NCBI GenBank assembly: GCA_007751255.1
Contig: CP036296.1
Span: 3,968,001 to 4,032,000, forward strand
DNA from: Engelhardtia mirabilis
GTDB taxonomy: Bacteria > Planctomycetota > UBA1135 > GCA-002686595
Length of the DNA: 64,000 nucleotides
Direction of reading: 5' to 3'
Position 1 is the stretch's first letter; every line of letters begins with the position of its first letter. Positions 28,736-38,155 of this stretch are shown here, piece after piece. A program made the translations under genes and the position numbers. The notes below the pieces were generated by a model. It did not search any database, had not been told where the DNA came from, and saw only the letters and a program-made list of their open reading frames with translations.

Positions 28736-29131
28736 ATGAGCGACTCTCCCTCCGCCCCCCGCGATCGTGGCCCCGCCGTCGACGAGCGCCGCAAGCACGC
28801 CCGCGCCAAGGCGGAGTGGTCGGCGCGCATCGCCCTGGAGAAGGGCTTCACCGAGGTGCAACTGCGCGACATCAGCGCCGCCGGGGCCTGCTTCTTCTCC
28901 GATCGGGAGATCCCCGAGCTGACCCTGCTCGGACTGCACATCGACGTGCCCGATGGCGAGGGCGGCAAGCTGTCGATCGACTCGCGCGGCGTGGTCGTGC
29001 GCTGCGCCAAGATCAGCCCGCACCTCGACCACTACGAGGTCGCGGTCTTCATGAACGAGCTCAACGACGAGCAGCGCGCTTCGGTCAATCGCTACGTGGC
29101 CGTGCGCAATGCCGACGGCCCGACGGCCTGA
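28736..29131 (+). CDS. PilZ-domain protein
   Basis: This 131-aa protein fits the PilZ family of cyclic-di-GMP receptors. The N-terminal arginine motif (ERRKHARAK) and the DxSxxG motif (DISAAGACF) are both present and correctly spaced, followed by a beta-barrel segment (VVVRCAKISPHLDHYEVAVFM). There is no other domain, so it would act as a stand-alone adaptor. The ATG at 28736-28738 is preceded by a C-rich stretch with no Shine-Dalgarno sequence. The target process cannot be read from its neighbours. Confidence 0.85.
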   Translation: MSDSPSAPRDRGPAVDERRKHARAKAEWSARIALEKGFTEVQLRDISAAGACFFSDREIPELTLLGLHIDVPDGEGGKLSIDSRGVVVRCAKISPHLDHYEVAVFMNELNDEQRASVNRYVAVRNADGPTA

Positions 29132-29278
29132 CCGCGCTCGTCGAGCCTCGGCGACCGGCGCCTTCAGCTCGTGGCTGCACCCGGTGTCAGGCCCGGTATC
29201 AGGGTAGTTGCCGCCCGCGGACGACGTCGATCGAGGCTCGACGGACGCGCGTGGGCGAGTGGCGCAGGTCCCTAGCGT

Positions 29279-30166
29279 TCAGCTCGCGAGGCTCGGCAGT
29301 TCCAGCACTCGCTCGTGGCCGCCGAGGTCCTTGTGGAACTTGCCCTCGACGCCGCGCTCGGCCATTCGTTCGCGCAGGCGCGGGGCCTGGTCGTAGCCGA
29401 GCTCGATCAACAGCACCCCTCCGGGCCGCAGCAGGGCCAGGCCCTGGTCCATCAGGCGCAGCGCCCAATGGTCCGGATCCCCGGCCGGCGCGAACAGGGC
29501 TTCGACCGGCTCGTGGTCGCGCACCTCACGGGCAAGGTCGCCTGCGTGACCGGGGTCGATGTAGGGCGGATTCGACACGATCAGGTCGAAGCGCGCGGTC
29601 TCGGACCTCCAGGGCCCCAGACCGTCGCCGCGGTGGAAGCTGACGTCCGCACCCAGGCGGGCGGCGTTGGCCAGGGCGCGATTCAGCGCCGGCTCCGACA
29701 CGTCGATCGCATCGACCGTCGAACCCGGCAACTCGAGCGCCAGGGTCACAGCCAGGCAACCGCTGCCAGTGCCCACGTCGAGCACCCGCGCCCCGCCGGA
29801 GGGGAACAGGGTCTGCTTGGCCCAGTCGCGGGCGAGATCGACGATCAGCTCCGTTTCCGGCCGCGGGATCAGGACCCCGGGCCCGACCTCGAAGCCGCGA
29901 CCGTAGAACTCGCGCTCGCCGATCAAGTAGGCGACGGGCTCGCCCTTGGCCCGACGCACGAGGAGCTCGCGCGCCGCGACGACCTCGGTCTCGACGACCG
30001 GCCGGTCGAGCTGCAGGAACAGGTCCAACCGCCCCAGGCCCAACGCGTGGGACACCAGGAGCTCCGCGTCGAGGCGGAATTCCTCGAGCCCCTTGCGCTG
30101 CAAGAACTCCCGTCCCCGCGCGAGCATCTCGCGTGCGACGCGCGGGGGACCCTCGACAGCCGTCAC
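29279..30166 (-). CDS. prmC: peptide chain release factor glutamine methyltransferase
   Basis: PrmC methylates the glutamine of the GGQ motif in release factors. The protein is 295 aa. The SAM-binding motif DVGTGSGCLAV lies at residues 130-140 and the catalytic NPPY at 199-202; GVLIPRPETE is the usual family hallmark. The start is a GTG at 30164-30166 overlapping the TAG stop of the preceding membrane protein gene by one base, so translation is probably coupled. prfA, whose product it modifies, lies about 1.1 kb upstream on the same strand. Confidence 0.96.
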   Translation of the reverse strand: MTAVEGPPRVAREMLARGREFLQRKGLEEFRLDAELLVSHALGLGRLDLFLQLDRPVVETEVVAARELLVRRAKGEPVAYLIGEREFYGRGFEVGPGVLIPRPETELIVDLARDWAKQTLFPSGGARVLDVGTGSGCLAVTLALELPGSTVDAIDVSEPALNRALANAARLGADVSFHRGDGLGPWRSETARFDLIVSNPPYIDPGHAGDLAREVRDHEPVEALFAPAGDPDHWALRLMDQGLALLRPGGVLLIELGYDQAPRLRERMAERGVEGKFHKDLGGHERVLELPSLAS

Positions 30167-30969
30167 TAGCTCTTGCGCGCCGCTCGCGCCGCCTTGCGGG
30201 CCTCGACCGCGGCGGCCTTCTTGGCGTCGCCTTCCTTTTTGGCCTCCATCAGCGCGAGCACCATCGTGTAGACGGCGAACAGGCCCGCACCGGCCGAGAG
30301 GATGCTGCCGAGCAGCGCGGGCACCTTCGAGCCGATGTTGCCGCCGCCGATGGTCTGGATCAGGATCGACGTCCCGGCCAACGCCGGGCCGATGAAGAGC
30401 ATCGGGAAGATCGGCGAGAAGTGCGCGCCCTTGCGGTAGGCGAAGATGTGGACCAGGGTGCCGCCGCCGAGCAGCAGCGAGCCGACCTCGACCATGGCCT
30501 TCAGCAGATCACCCATCTGGGGATCGGCCAGGGGCAGGAGGAAGCCCGCGCCGGCCACGAGGAAGGCGAGGATGTGCAGCGGCGTCGGGATCAGCTGCAG
30601 GATGTGGTCCTTGAAGCCGCGCGTCTTGGTCCCCCACTCCGGGCCCCAACGGGCCTTGCCGAGGGCGCCCAGGCCGGCCGGGACCGGATCGTCGGTTCGA
30701 GCGACGACGCAGCAGTAGAGCAGGAAGCAGCCCAGCGCCACGACCGCCTTGGCTGCCACAGTGGTGACCCAGCCGCCATCGTGGCCGTACCACGGGATCA
30801 GCGACCCGACCACCAGCACCCAGGCCGCCTTGTTCAGCAGCAGGGGCGCGGTCTCGAGCTTGCGCTCCTTCGGGCGGAAGGGAATTTTCCCCTCCTTGAG
30901 CAGCGTGGCGCCCTCCGGGAGGTCTTGCAGGACGGCGGGCGGGGTCGGGGATGCGCTGGCGTCGGTCAT
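30166..30969 (-). CDS. polytopic membrane protein between prfA and prmC
   Basis: This encodes 267 aa. After a 45-residue hydrophilic N-terminus there are about five or six hydrophobic segments ([89 protein letters not shown]), and it ends in a very basic Ala/Lys/Arg tail. I recognise no transporter or enzyme motif. The ATG at 30967-30969 is preferred over an upstream in-frame one because it lies just before the normal-looking N-terminus. The stop overlaps the prmC start. Its position in a translation-termination gene set may be incidental. Confidence 0.75.
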   Translation of the reverse strand: MTDASASPTPPAVLQDLPEGATLLKEGKIPFRPKERKLETAPLLLNKAAWVLVVGSLIPWYGHDGGWVTTVAAKAVVALGCFLLYCCVVARTDDPVPAGLGALGKARWGPEWGTKTRGFKDHILQLIPTPLHILAFLVAGAGFLLPLADPQMGDLLKAMVEVGSLLLGGGTLVHIFAYRKGAHFSPIFPMLFIGPALAGTSILIQTIGGGNIGSKVPALLGSILSAGAGLFAVYTMVLALMEAKKEGDAKKAAAVEARKAARAARKS

Positions 30970-31242
30970 GGTCGGGAAGGGGGTCGTCGCGGGTCTCGGT
31001 GGCCAACGCAACGCGTGCCTGGCGGTTCACCGACCGCGCGGCCGGGGACGGAGCATTCTCCACCGAGGCCCCGGCGGTGCAAGCCCCCGCGGCGCCGAGG
31101 TGCCGCCTGGGACCCGTGGGAGGGGCCGGGGACAGGAGATCTGTGGAACTCGGTCGGTCGGCACCGCTTCGGGTGGAGCGAGCCCAGTCCGGCGGGGTGA
31201 CGCTCCGCGAGATCGCTTCGAGGCGCCGAACCCGGCCGCCCC

Positions 31243-32324
<1,082 letters not shown>

Positions 32325-32325
<1 letters not shown>

Positions 32326-32960
32326 CAGCGTTGACCTCCACGCAGCGGCAACGGTGCGCCAGCCGATTCCAGGAGTTCCAGCGTCAAGGCCACCGGCAAG
32401 CCGACGACGTTGTCGAACCCGCCGCCCGTGAGCTCGGTCACGAATCGATCGGCAGATTCCTGGATGGCGTAGCCGCCGGCCTTGTCGCGCCACTCGCCAC
32501 TCGCGACGTAGGCATCGATCTCCTCGGCCGTCAGCTCGCGCATGGTCACTGCCGTGGTCTCGGTGGCGGCGTGGGCGGTCGCGCGACCGCCCGCGGCGAT
32601 CCCCAGGACGCAGACGCCCGTCACGACGCGGTGCGTGGTCCCCGACAGGCTCCGCAACATGCCGGCCGCCTCGCGCGAATCGGCCGCCTTGCCCAGCAAG
32701 AGCCAGCCCTGGCTGGCCGGGACGGCCACGATCGTGTCAGCGCCGATCAGCCAGCGCCCCTGGGCCCCGTCACCCAGGGACTCGCGCACGGCCGCGGCCT
32801 TGCGCTGGGCCAGTTCGGCGGCCGCAGCCTCGGGCTCCGGCGCGCCATCCAACGATTCGTCCACGTTGGCCGCGAGGACGTCGAAGGCCAGACCCGCCTC
32901 CCTGAGGAGGGCGTGCCGTCGGGGAGAGGCCGAGGCCAGGACGATCGCTTCGTGAGCCAT
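32325..32960 (-). CDS. maf: Maf-family nucleoside triphosphate pyrophosphatase
   Basis: Maf proteins hydrolyse non-canonical or selected nucleoside triphosphates to monophosphates and are linked to cell-division arrest. The protein is 211 aa. The signature LASASPRR is at the N-terminus, the catalytic aspartate lies in [10 protein letters not shown], and DKAGGYAIQ and the closing NVVGLPV are the usual conserved blocks. Its stop overlaps the prfA start by one base, indicating coupled translation. The ATG at 32958-32960 gives the expected N-terminus. Confidence 0.94.
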
Positions 32961-33007
32961 GTGGCACTGACGGCCGCTGGTCTCCGCGGACCGCTCGAAG
33001 AGCGGCC

Positions 33008-34429
33008 TCAGCGGGCGCCGGAGCGACTCTTGGTGGACTTCTTCGCCGCCTTCTTCTTGGCGGTCGACTTCTTACCCGCCGGCTTCTTGCTGGCTGACTT
33101 CTTCGCCGCCGTCTTCTTGGCAGTCGACTTCTTGGCGGTCGTCTTCTTCGCCGCGGTCTTCTTCGCCGCGGTCTTCTTCGCCGCGGTCTTCTTCGCCGCG
33201 GACTTCTTCGCCGCGGGCTTCGCGGCCGCCTTCTTCGCGGTCGGCTTCTTGGCGACCTTGCTGGAGCCCGCCTTCTTGGCCGTCGACTGCTTGGCGACCT
33301 TCTTCGCGGTCTTCTTGGGCGCGGACTTCGCCTTGGACGAAACCTTCGCGGTGGTCTTCTTGGCGGCCTTGGAGGCGGCGGGCTTCGCAGCAGCCTTCTT
33401 CGCGGCCGCTGCCTGCTTCTTGGCCTCGGCGGCCTGCTTCTTGGCTTCGGCCGCCTTCTGCTTGGCCTCGGCCGCCTTCTTGGCGTCCGCAGCCTTCTTG
33501 GCCTCGACCTTCTTGCGCTCGGCGTCCTTGATCTTGGCCACGCGCTCCGCTGCCTTCTTCGCGAGGTCGGCGGTCCTGGCCTTGGCCTTGGCGTCGGCTG
33601 AAGCGCGCTTCGACGCGACTGCCTCGGCCTTCTTGCGAGCGCGCTCCTCTTCTTTGCGAACGCGCTCCTCCTCCTTGCGCAGACGCTCGTCCTCGCGCTG
33701 GCGGGCGGCCTCGGCCTTGGCCCGGGCGTTCTCGAAGTCGGTCGCGGCCTTCTTGCCGAAGGCCGTCGAGCGCAGCGCAGCGATGGTCAGGAAGGGCGGG
33801 TTCTCCTCGTCGTTCCAGCGCTCGAGGATGTCGTGCAGGGCGATCGTCAGGGCCAGCTCGCGGCCCTTGGGCACCAGGGGGTCGAAGGCCTCGTGGGCCT
33901 TCTTGACCGACGACGTCTTCGGCCCCAGGTCGAGCTTCTCGAGGAACTTGATCAGCCCCAGGTGCAGCGGCACCTTGCCCTCACCGGCCAGCCACAGCAG
34001 GTAGGACCCGCGCGCGAGCCCCAGGACCTTGAACTCCGACAGTTTCTTCGCGCCCTCGGCGACGTCGTCGCGCAGGAACTCGAGGTCCAGGCCGTGGGTC
34101 TCCTGGAAGACGTCCTGGAGGTACTCCTTGACCGCCATGGCCGGCGCGCGGAGCTCGTTCAGGAGCTCGAAGCCGGTCTTGCGCGAGCTGGTCTTGATCG
34201 ACTGGGCGATCTCCTGGACTTGGCTGACGCGCAACTCGTTCCAATCCACGTAGGTGGACCGCAACGACCGCACGGAAGCCTCGGCCTGGGTGGGCGTCAG
34301 GTGCTCGAGCAGCACCATATACATCCCGTGCTCGAGGAGGTCGAACCCCTCCACCGGAGCCTTCGGCAGGGGGAGGGGAAACTGATGCTCGTCGAGGAGC
34401 TTGACGATCAGGTCGGACTTCTTGCTCAC
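33008..34429 (-). CDS. histone-H1-like protein with a degenerate EndoIII/HhH-GPD-like N-terminal domain
   Basis: This encodes 473 aa from the GTG at 34427-34429. Residues 30-205 follow the layout of endonuclease III-type DNA glycosylases: LLEHLTPTQAEASVRSL, QVQEIAQSIK, LARGSYLLWLAGEGKVPLHL, then VPKGRELALTIALHD. However, the catalytic aspartate (normally VDTHV, here PLHLG), the helix-hairpin-helix lysine and the 4Fe-4S cysteines are all missing, so no glycosylase activity is expected. Residues 232-330 are a charged, probably coiled-coil region. The tail is a long series of KKTAAKK-type repeats like bacterial histone H1. I infer a DNA-binding or nucleoid-associated role; the EndoIII relationship rests on pattern only. 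Confidence 0.7.
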   Translation of the reverse strand: MSKKSDLIVKLLDEHQFPLPLPKAPVEGFDLLEHGMYMVLLEHLTPTQAEASVRSLRSTYVDWNELRVSQVQEIAQSIKTSSRKTGFELLNELRAPAMAVKEYLQDVFQETHGLDLEFLRDDVAEGAKKLSEFKVLGLARGSYLLWLAGEGKVPLHLGLIKFLEKLDLGPKTSSVKKAHEAFDPLVPKGRELALTIALHDILERWNDEENPPFLTIAALRSTAFGKKAATDFENARAKAEAARQREDERLRKEEERVRKEEERARKKAEAVASKRASADAKAKARTADLAKKAAERVAKIKDAERKKVEAKKAADAKKAAEAKQKAAEAKKQAAEAKKQAAAAKKAAAKPAASKAAKKTTAKVSSKAKSAPKKTAKKVAKQSTAKKAGSSKVAKKPTAKKAAAKPAAKKSAAKKTAAKKTAAKKTAAKKTTAKKSTAKKTAAKKSASKKPAGKKSTAKKKAAKKSTKSRSGAR

Positions 34430-34751
34430 GGGCGGCGAACGGGGTTGTTCGGTTCGGCTGCGCGAAGGGCGCGCGGGGCGGAGCTGCACGCGCCGGGGAT
34501 CGGCGCGTGGCGGTGGGGTCGTCGCCCCGGCCGCCTGGCCGAGGGCATCACGCGCGGAACGGATAGGGTCGGCCTATCGGCGCTGGTGAGCACCTGGCGG
34601 GCCACCTCCGCGGGCGCAGCAGACGTCGAAGCGGGCGACGGTCGCGCGGTCTCGTGCCCTCGCAGGGCGTCTTGACCCTCGCAGGGCAGGGGGTCGGGGA
34701 TCGGCACGTCGTCCGATCCAGGCCCCCCGCGCGACCGTCACTCGAGCGGCG
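34430..34751. other. spacer between rpsP and the H1-like gene
   Basis: I see no gene in these 322 bp. Two close copies of CCCTCGCAGGGC occur around 34653-34686, each a short palindrome. They may form a small hairpin downstream of rpsP. Confidence 0.4.
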
Positions 34752-35171
34752 CTACTCCGCGGCGCCAGCAGCCGCCTTGGCCGCCTTGCGAGCGGCGGCG
34801 CGCTCGTCCCGACGGGCCGATTTGGCCGCGGCGAAGCTGGCCTTGCGCTGGGCGCGGTTCGCGCGCTTCTTCGTGTCCTTGGCGCGTCCGGGGCGCTCGC
34901 GCTTGGGCTTCTCGACCTTGCCCTCGTAGACGTTCTCCCGCACGAACAGGTTGTTGACCGTGTGGCTGGGCTTGGCGCCGCGATCGAGCCAGAAGCGGGC
35001 GCGTTCGACGTCGAGTCGAAGTCGCAGGTCCTCGACCGGCGAGATCGGGTCGTAGATGCCGAGGGTCTCGAGGGTGCGGCCGTCGCGCGGGTTGCGGGAA
35101 TCAGCGACGGAGATGCGGTAGCAGGGGGCGTTCTTACGCCCGGTGCGCTTCATGCGGATGACGACGGCCAT
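34752..35171 (-). CDS. rpsP: 30S ribosomal protein S16 with basic C-terminal extension
   Basis: S16 is an early-binding small-subunit protein. The first 85 residues match the family (VVIRMKRTGRKNAPCYRISVAD, then TLGIYDP). The protein is 139 aa, about 50 more than typical; the extra part is an Ala/Lys/Arg-rich tail, a trend also seen in the H1-like neighbour and in the Ffh tail. The ATG at 35169-35171 is the natural start. In many bacteria rpsP sits next to ffh, rimM and trmD. Here ffh is about 3 kb upstream on the same strand, and neither rimM nor trmD follows. Confidence 0.95.
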   Translation of the reverse strand: MAVVIRMKRTGRKNAPCYRISVADSRNPRDGRTLETLGIYDPISPVEDLRLRLDVERARFWLDRGAKPSHTVNNLFVRENVYEGKVEKPKRERPGRAKDTKKRANRAQRKASFAAAKSARRDERAAARKAAKAAAGAAE

Positions 35172-36165
35172 GGTTCGAGTCGGTCGATGTGGTGAGAGTC
35201 GAGAGAACCCACCGGCGGCAGGCCGGCGGACGGTCCCGGCGCACGCGGCGCGGGGACTCACGTTGTCCGCCGCAGGTCCGGCGCCCCCTGGAGACTGAAC
35301 AGAAGACTGATCAGCCGTAGGGGCCGGTTGCGGCGGTCGTCTCGGGCGGACCCGAGGCTTCAGACGACGCGAGCGCGCCGACTGGAGGGCGAGGAGCATA
35401 GCGGCCCGGCCCCCCGGGAGCCAGCCTGGGGGAGCGTCAGGGCGCCCTCGCCCCGACCGAGTCCGGCCATCGGCTCACCTGGGCGCCGCGGCCTGGGCGC
35501 CGCCGGCCCCTCGGGTGGAGGCCCGACCGGCGGGATCGGGGCCAGCGGGCCAGGAGGCTGCGTCACAGGATGCGGATTCGCCGGTGCTCGACCCTGGCTC
35601 GAGCGCAAGGCGCATCAACTTCGCCGTAGCCTCGGCGCCACGGGGTAGTCGGCGCAGGGCCGCGATCGAGTTCGGGGCGAGTGGCGGCGGGTTCGCACTC
35701 TGTGGCGCAGGCTCCTGGTCCGCCGCCCCGAATCCGGCCCGGTTGGGTCACCGGAGGGGCCTGGGATCCCAGCGCCGGGGGTCGGCGCGAGATCCCGGCC
35801 GAGCAGCGAGTCCGGCGGACTTGCTGCGGCGCGAGATCCGGGGGGCAGCCGACCCCGTCGAGTCGTGGATCGTGGCGGGTCCCGGATCCGTGCGGGTCCC
35901 GGATCCGTGCGGGTCCCGGATCCGTGCGGGTCCCGGATCGGGAGACGACCCCCTCGCGGCGACGTCAGGGCTCGGCCGGCGCGCCCTCGCGCCTCCCCGC
36001 GCCCCCCGCCGGCCCGGCCCGGCCCGGCCGCGATGGCGCTCCTGGCGGACTCCGGGCCGCCCGCGACGGAGGGGCGAGGGACACCGGTCCCCCACTGCCT
36101 GGACTGCAGGCGTGGCGGGCGCGAGGGACCTCAGCTCGACGTCGGCGGTGTGGCGCCTTCGCCTG
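35172..36165. other. 994-bp non-coding stretch with minisatellite
   Basis: No frame here has a convincing start, codon pattern or motif; the open frames are rich in Arg, Pro and Ser and change reading across the repeat. It contains the 17-bp tandem repeat at 35875-35940 and a short GGCCC run near 36009-36030. The leader of rpsP occupies its left end. Confidence 0.5.
35875..35940. repeat. 17-bp minisatellite, about four copies
   Basis: The unit GCGGGTCCCGGATCCGT is repeated at 35875, 35892, 35909 and 35926, the last copy incomplete. Each unit contains the palindrome CGGATCCG. As 17 is not a multiple of 3 and all frames read through, it is not a coding repeat. Copies are nearly identical, so expansion is recent. 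Confidence 0.9.
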
Positions 36166-37125
36166 CTACTCCCACCAGAGCCGATCCCAGTGTCCCGGTG
36201 CGCCGTAGGGGAGCTGCTTCCACTGTGACTTGGTCATCCAAGTTGGCTCGTCCACGATGCCATCCTCGTCCGAATCGACGACGAGGACCCGGTAGGGCGG
36301 CTCCGTCGGCGAGTAGGAGCCTCTCAGGTAGGCCACGAGCTGCAGTCCGTGCTCGGCGTCGGACCAGACCATCATCTGACTCAACGTACCGAGAACCGGA
36401 ACCTCCGCCGACGTCACGACCGGCGACGGAGTCGTCAGCTCGTCGTCGAGTGGATCCGCGCTGTGCTCGACCACGCTGCTGTGATAGATCGCCTTCTCGA
36501 GGTGCGAATAGAAGTAGACCTGCTCTCCATCGGGAGTCACAGCGATCTTGGCCGGGAGAACGCCCGGCAGCGTCAGCATCCTCTGGCGTTCCGCCGCGGG
36601 CAGCTGCGTCGATTCGGGCGCGACGAAGGGGCCTCCACCGAGAATGGATCGAACGGCGCTTCCACCCGATATCGCTCCACCCTGGGCCACCCAAGTCACC
36701 GACCAACCACCGGGGCGCCGGTCGAACATCCAGCGCTCCAGGACGCCATTGTTCGCATCGTCGTACCCCGCGACCCAGAGCACATCCCCCCCGGCCGCCG
36801 CCGCAAGGTGGGTGACCGTGAATGACACGGACTCCTCCCCCGTCGCGACGCTCCAGGGCTCCGCGTCCGACGCGCGCTCCTTGCGAGTGCGGACGACGGC
36901 ATGGCCCAGGGCCGTGGCATCGAATCGCTGCCCGAAGAGTCCGCTCGAGTATCCAGTGACGAAGACGGCGTCGGGGTCGAGCTCCTCGAGCGCAATCGGC
37001 TCCAAATCGGCCGCTTGCCCCGTTCGGGAACCCGCTTCCGCCCGGGTCAAAGCGAGCAAGAAGATCACGACCGTCGAACCGACGAGGCGCAACTTCCTGA
37101 ACGACGACTGGTTGATTGCTTCCAT
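36166..37125 (-). CDS. secreted protein of unknown function
   Basis: This encodes 319 aa. The ATG at 37123-37125 opens a signal peptide (LRLVGSTVVIFLLALTRAEA). The mature part has short repeating beta-type segments (AAAGGDVLWVAGYDDANNG, AVTPDGEQVYFYSHLEKAIY, VVDSDEDGIVDEPT), suggesting a propeller-like fold with one calcium-type loop. No catalytic motif is visible. It lies in the disturbed region between ffh and rpsP, downstream of the broken metallopeptidase-like gene on the same strand. Confidence 0.65.
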   Translation of the reverse strand: MEAINQSSFRKLRLVGSTVVIFLLALTRAEAGSRTGQAADLEPIALEELDPDAVFVTGYSSGLFGQRFDATALGHAVVRTRKERASDAEPWSVATGEESVSFTVTHLAAAAGGDVLWVAGYDDANNGVLERWMFDRRPGGWSVTWVAQGGAISGGSAVRSILGGGPFVAPESTQLPAAERQRMLTLPGVLPAKIAVTPDGEQVYFYSHLEKAIYHSSVVEHSADPLDDELTTPSPVVTSAEVPVLGTLSQMMVWSDAEHGLQLVAYLRGSYSPTEPPYRVLVVDSDEDGIVDEPTWMTKSQWKQLPYGAPGHWDRLWWE

Positions 37126-37267
37126 CGCTTCAGACCTCGCAGCACTCCGGCGTTGGTATGTTGCTGAGCGGACCGGGCCAACCGCTCTGCCCGTTGCAGC
37201 GCAAGTTCGCTTTTCGCGCGTCGTAGGTCTTCCCGACCATCGACTGTAGGAACAGGCACAGGGCAAT

Positions 37268-37774
37268 TCAGTCGATGTCCGATTCGACGTCACAAAGATA
37301 GTGTGCGATGAACCAGTTGTAGCTCTTGGAGAAGATCACGGCATGCTCGCAGTAGTTGGCCAACCCCGGGCCGCCGTTGCTGGGATCGTGATGGTACTCG
37401 TGCACCAAGATCAGCACAAAGGCTCCTGTCAGGGCACCAGGTGTCTCGATCGCGACATCTCCGAGCAGGTCCTGCACCACCGCGACATCGATCTGGATCT
37501 CCCCCGTCCCAGCCTCGATGTCGAACTCCCACCGCCCCGGGTTCCCACCGAGCTCGCCCGGCTCGACTTCGACGACCTCGAATCCCGGAGGTGGCGAGAA
37601 CCCACTCGCCGCAAGTTGGGCGACGGCGACTTGCAGGGAGTCCGCCGACGGCTGTGTCACCTCCGCGCTTGCCCATGGCGACGAGGCCAAGGCCAATAGA
37701 GTGGCTCAGATCCGGGCAGCGGTTGCGAGCCACTGACTTCCCACCCGAACACCAAGAGCTGATCTCTCTCGCAT
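37268..37774 (-). pseudogene. exported HExxH metallopeptidase-like gene with an in-frame TGA in the signal peptide
   Basis: A GGGAGGG ribosome binding site lies 6 bases before an ATG at 37772-37774. From there the frame reads MRERSALGVRVG, meets TGA at 37706-37708 (codon 23), and continues as ATLLALASSPWASAEV, which completes a signal peptide ending in ASA. The remaining 140 or so residues are open and include the zinc-binding motif HEYHH in LILVHEYHHDPSNGG, with a possible third ligand in NYCEHAVI. A start at the TTG 37694-37696 would give a protein without a full signal. The parsimonious reading is a recent nonsense mutation; a sequencing error is also possible. Confidence 0.6.
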
Positions 37775-37907
37775 CGACAACCCTCCCTAATGAATCACGA
37801 AGAAGGTCGCGACTTCATTGCTCGGATGGAAGCGTGACCGGGCACAACCTGATCCGAATTTACAGCCCCACCAATGAGGCAGCGGGCCGGCCGGATATGA
37901 ATGCGCA

Positions 37908-37950
37908 CCCCTGGAGCAGGGCAGTGATTCGAATCCACTTGACGGCTCCA
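37908..37950 (+). other. relic of a tRNA 3' half (variable arm, T-arm, CCA)
   Basis: Read on the plus strand this stretch has, in order, a class II variable-arm-like hairpin (CCCTG, GAG, CAGGG at 37909-37921), a T-arm with stem AGTGA/CCACT around TTCGAAT (37923-37939; one A-C mismatch where G53-C61 is expected), a 7-base acceptor strand TGACGGC, a T discriminator and CCA at 37948-37950. No matching 5' acceptor, D-arm or anticodon arm is found upstream. It is not a copy of the tRNA-Leu in this window. I read it as a broken tRNA, possibly an attachment-site remnant. Confidence 0.45.
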
Positions 37951-38074
37951 TTCCGAGTTCGATCCAGACCCTCGATCCAATCGACAAGAACGGATACCCA
38001 GCGTCCTTGGGCGGAGAAAATTGGACAACTGTCGGCTTCGCCCCGCCCCACCACGATCGCTCGATCCGTCGCGG

Positions 38075-38106
38075 CCAGCCATCCGAATAGGAGGCCTGAT
38101 GGCTGG
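38075..38106. terminator. hairpin downstream of ffh
   Basis: CCAGCCATC at 38075-38083 pairs with GATGGCTGG at 38098-38106, a 9-bp perfect stem with a 14-base loop, about 50 bp beyond the ffh stop. There is no U-run, so its role as terminator is a guess. Confidence 0.4.
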
Positions 38107-38155
38107 GCAACGCGCTCCGCGCCCGGACCGCCCCTCGCCCCAACTCGTGACAGCC

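Larger units (their letters stand above)
37775..38155. other. 381-bp intergenic region downstream of ffh
   Basis: No protein gene is supported here. It contains the tRNA 3'-half relic at 37908-37950 and the hairpin at 38075-38106. A minus-strand open frame across it is the antisense reading of the tRNA-like sequence. Confidence 0.5.

Noticed and set aside
33008-34429. An active endonuclease III
   Set aside because: The catalytic lysine and aspartate and the four cluster cysteines are absent, so only a degenerate fold is proposed.
35515-36228. A 237-codon plus-strand frame over the minisatellite
   Set aside because: The 17-bp repeat is not a multiple of three and is open in several frames. 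The translation is Arg/Pro/Ser-rich without motifs.
37840-37950. An intact tRNA or the 3' end of tmRNA
   Set aside because: No 5' acceptor strand, D-arm or anticodon arm pairs with the 3' half, and there is no room or tag-peptide frame for a tmRNA.
37787-38143. A 118-codon minus-strand frame downstream of ffh
   Set aside because: Its segment with the DSN-type reading is what results from translating tRNA sequence in antisense. The same occurs over tRNA-Leu at 15750-15974.
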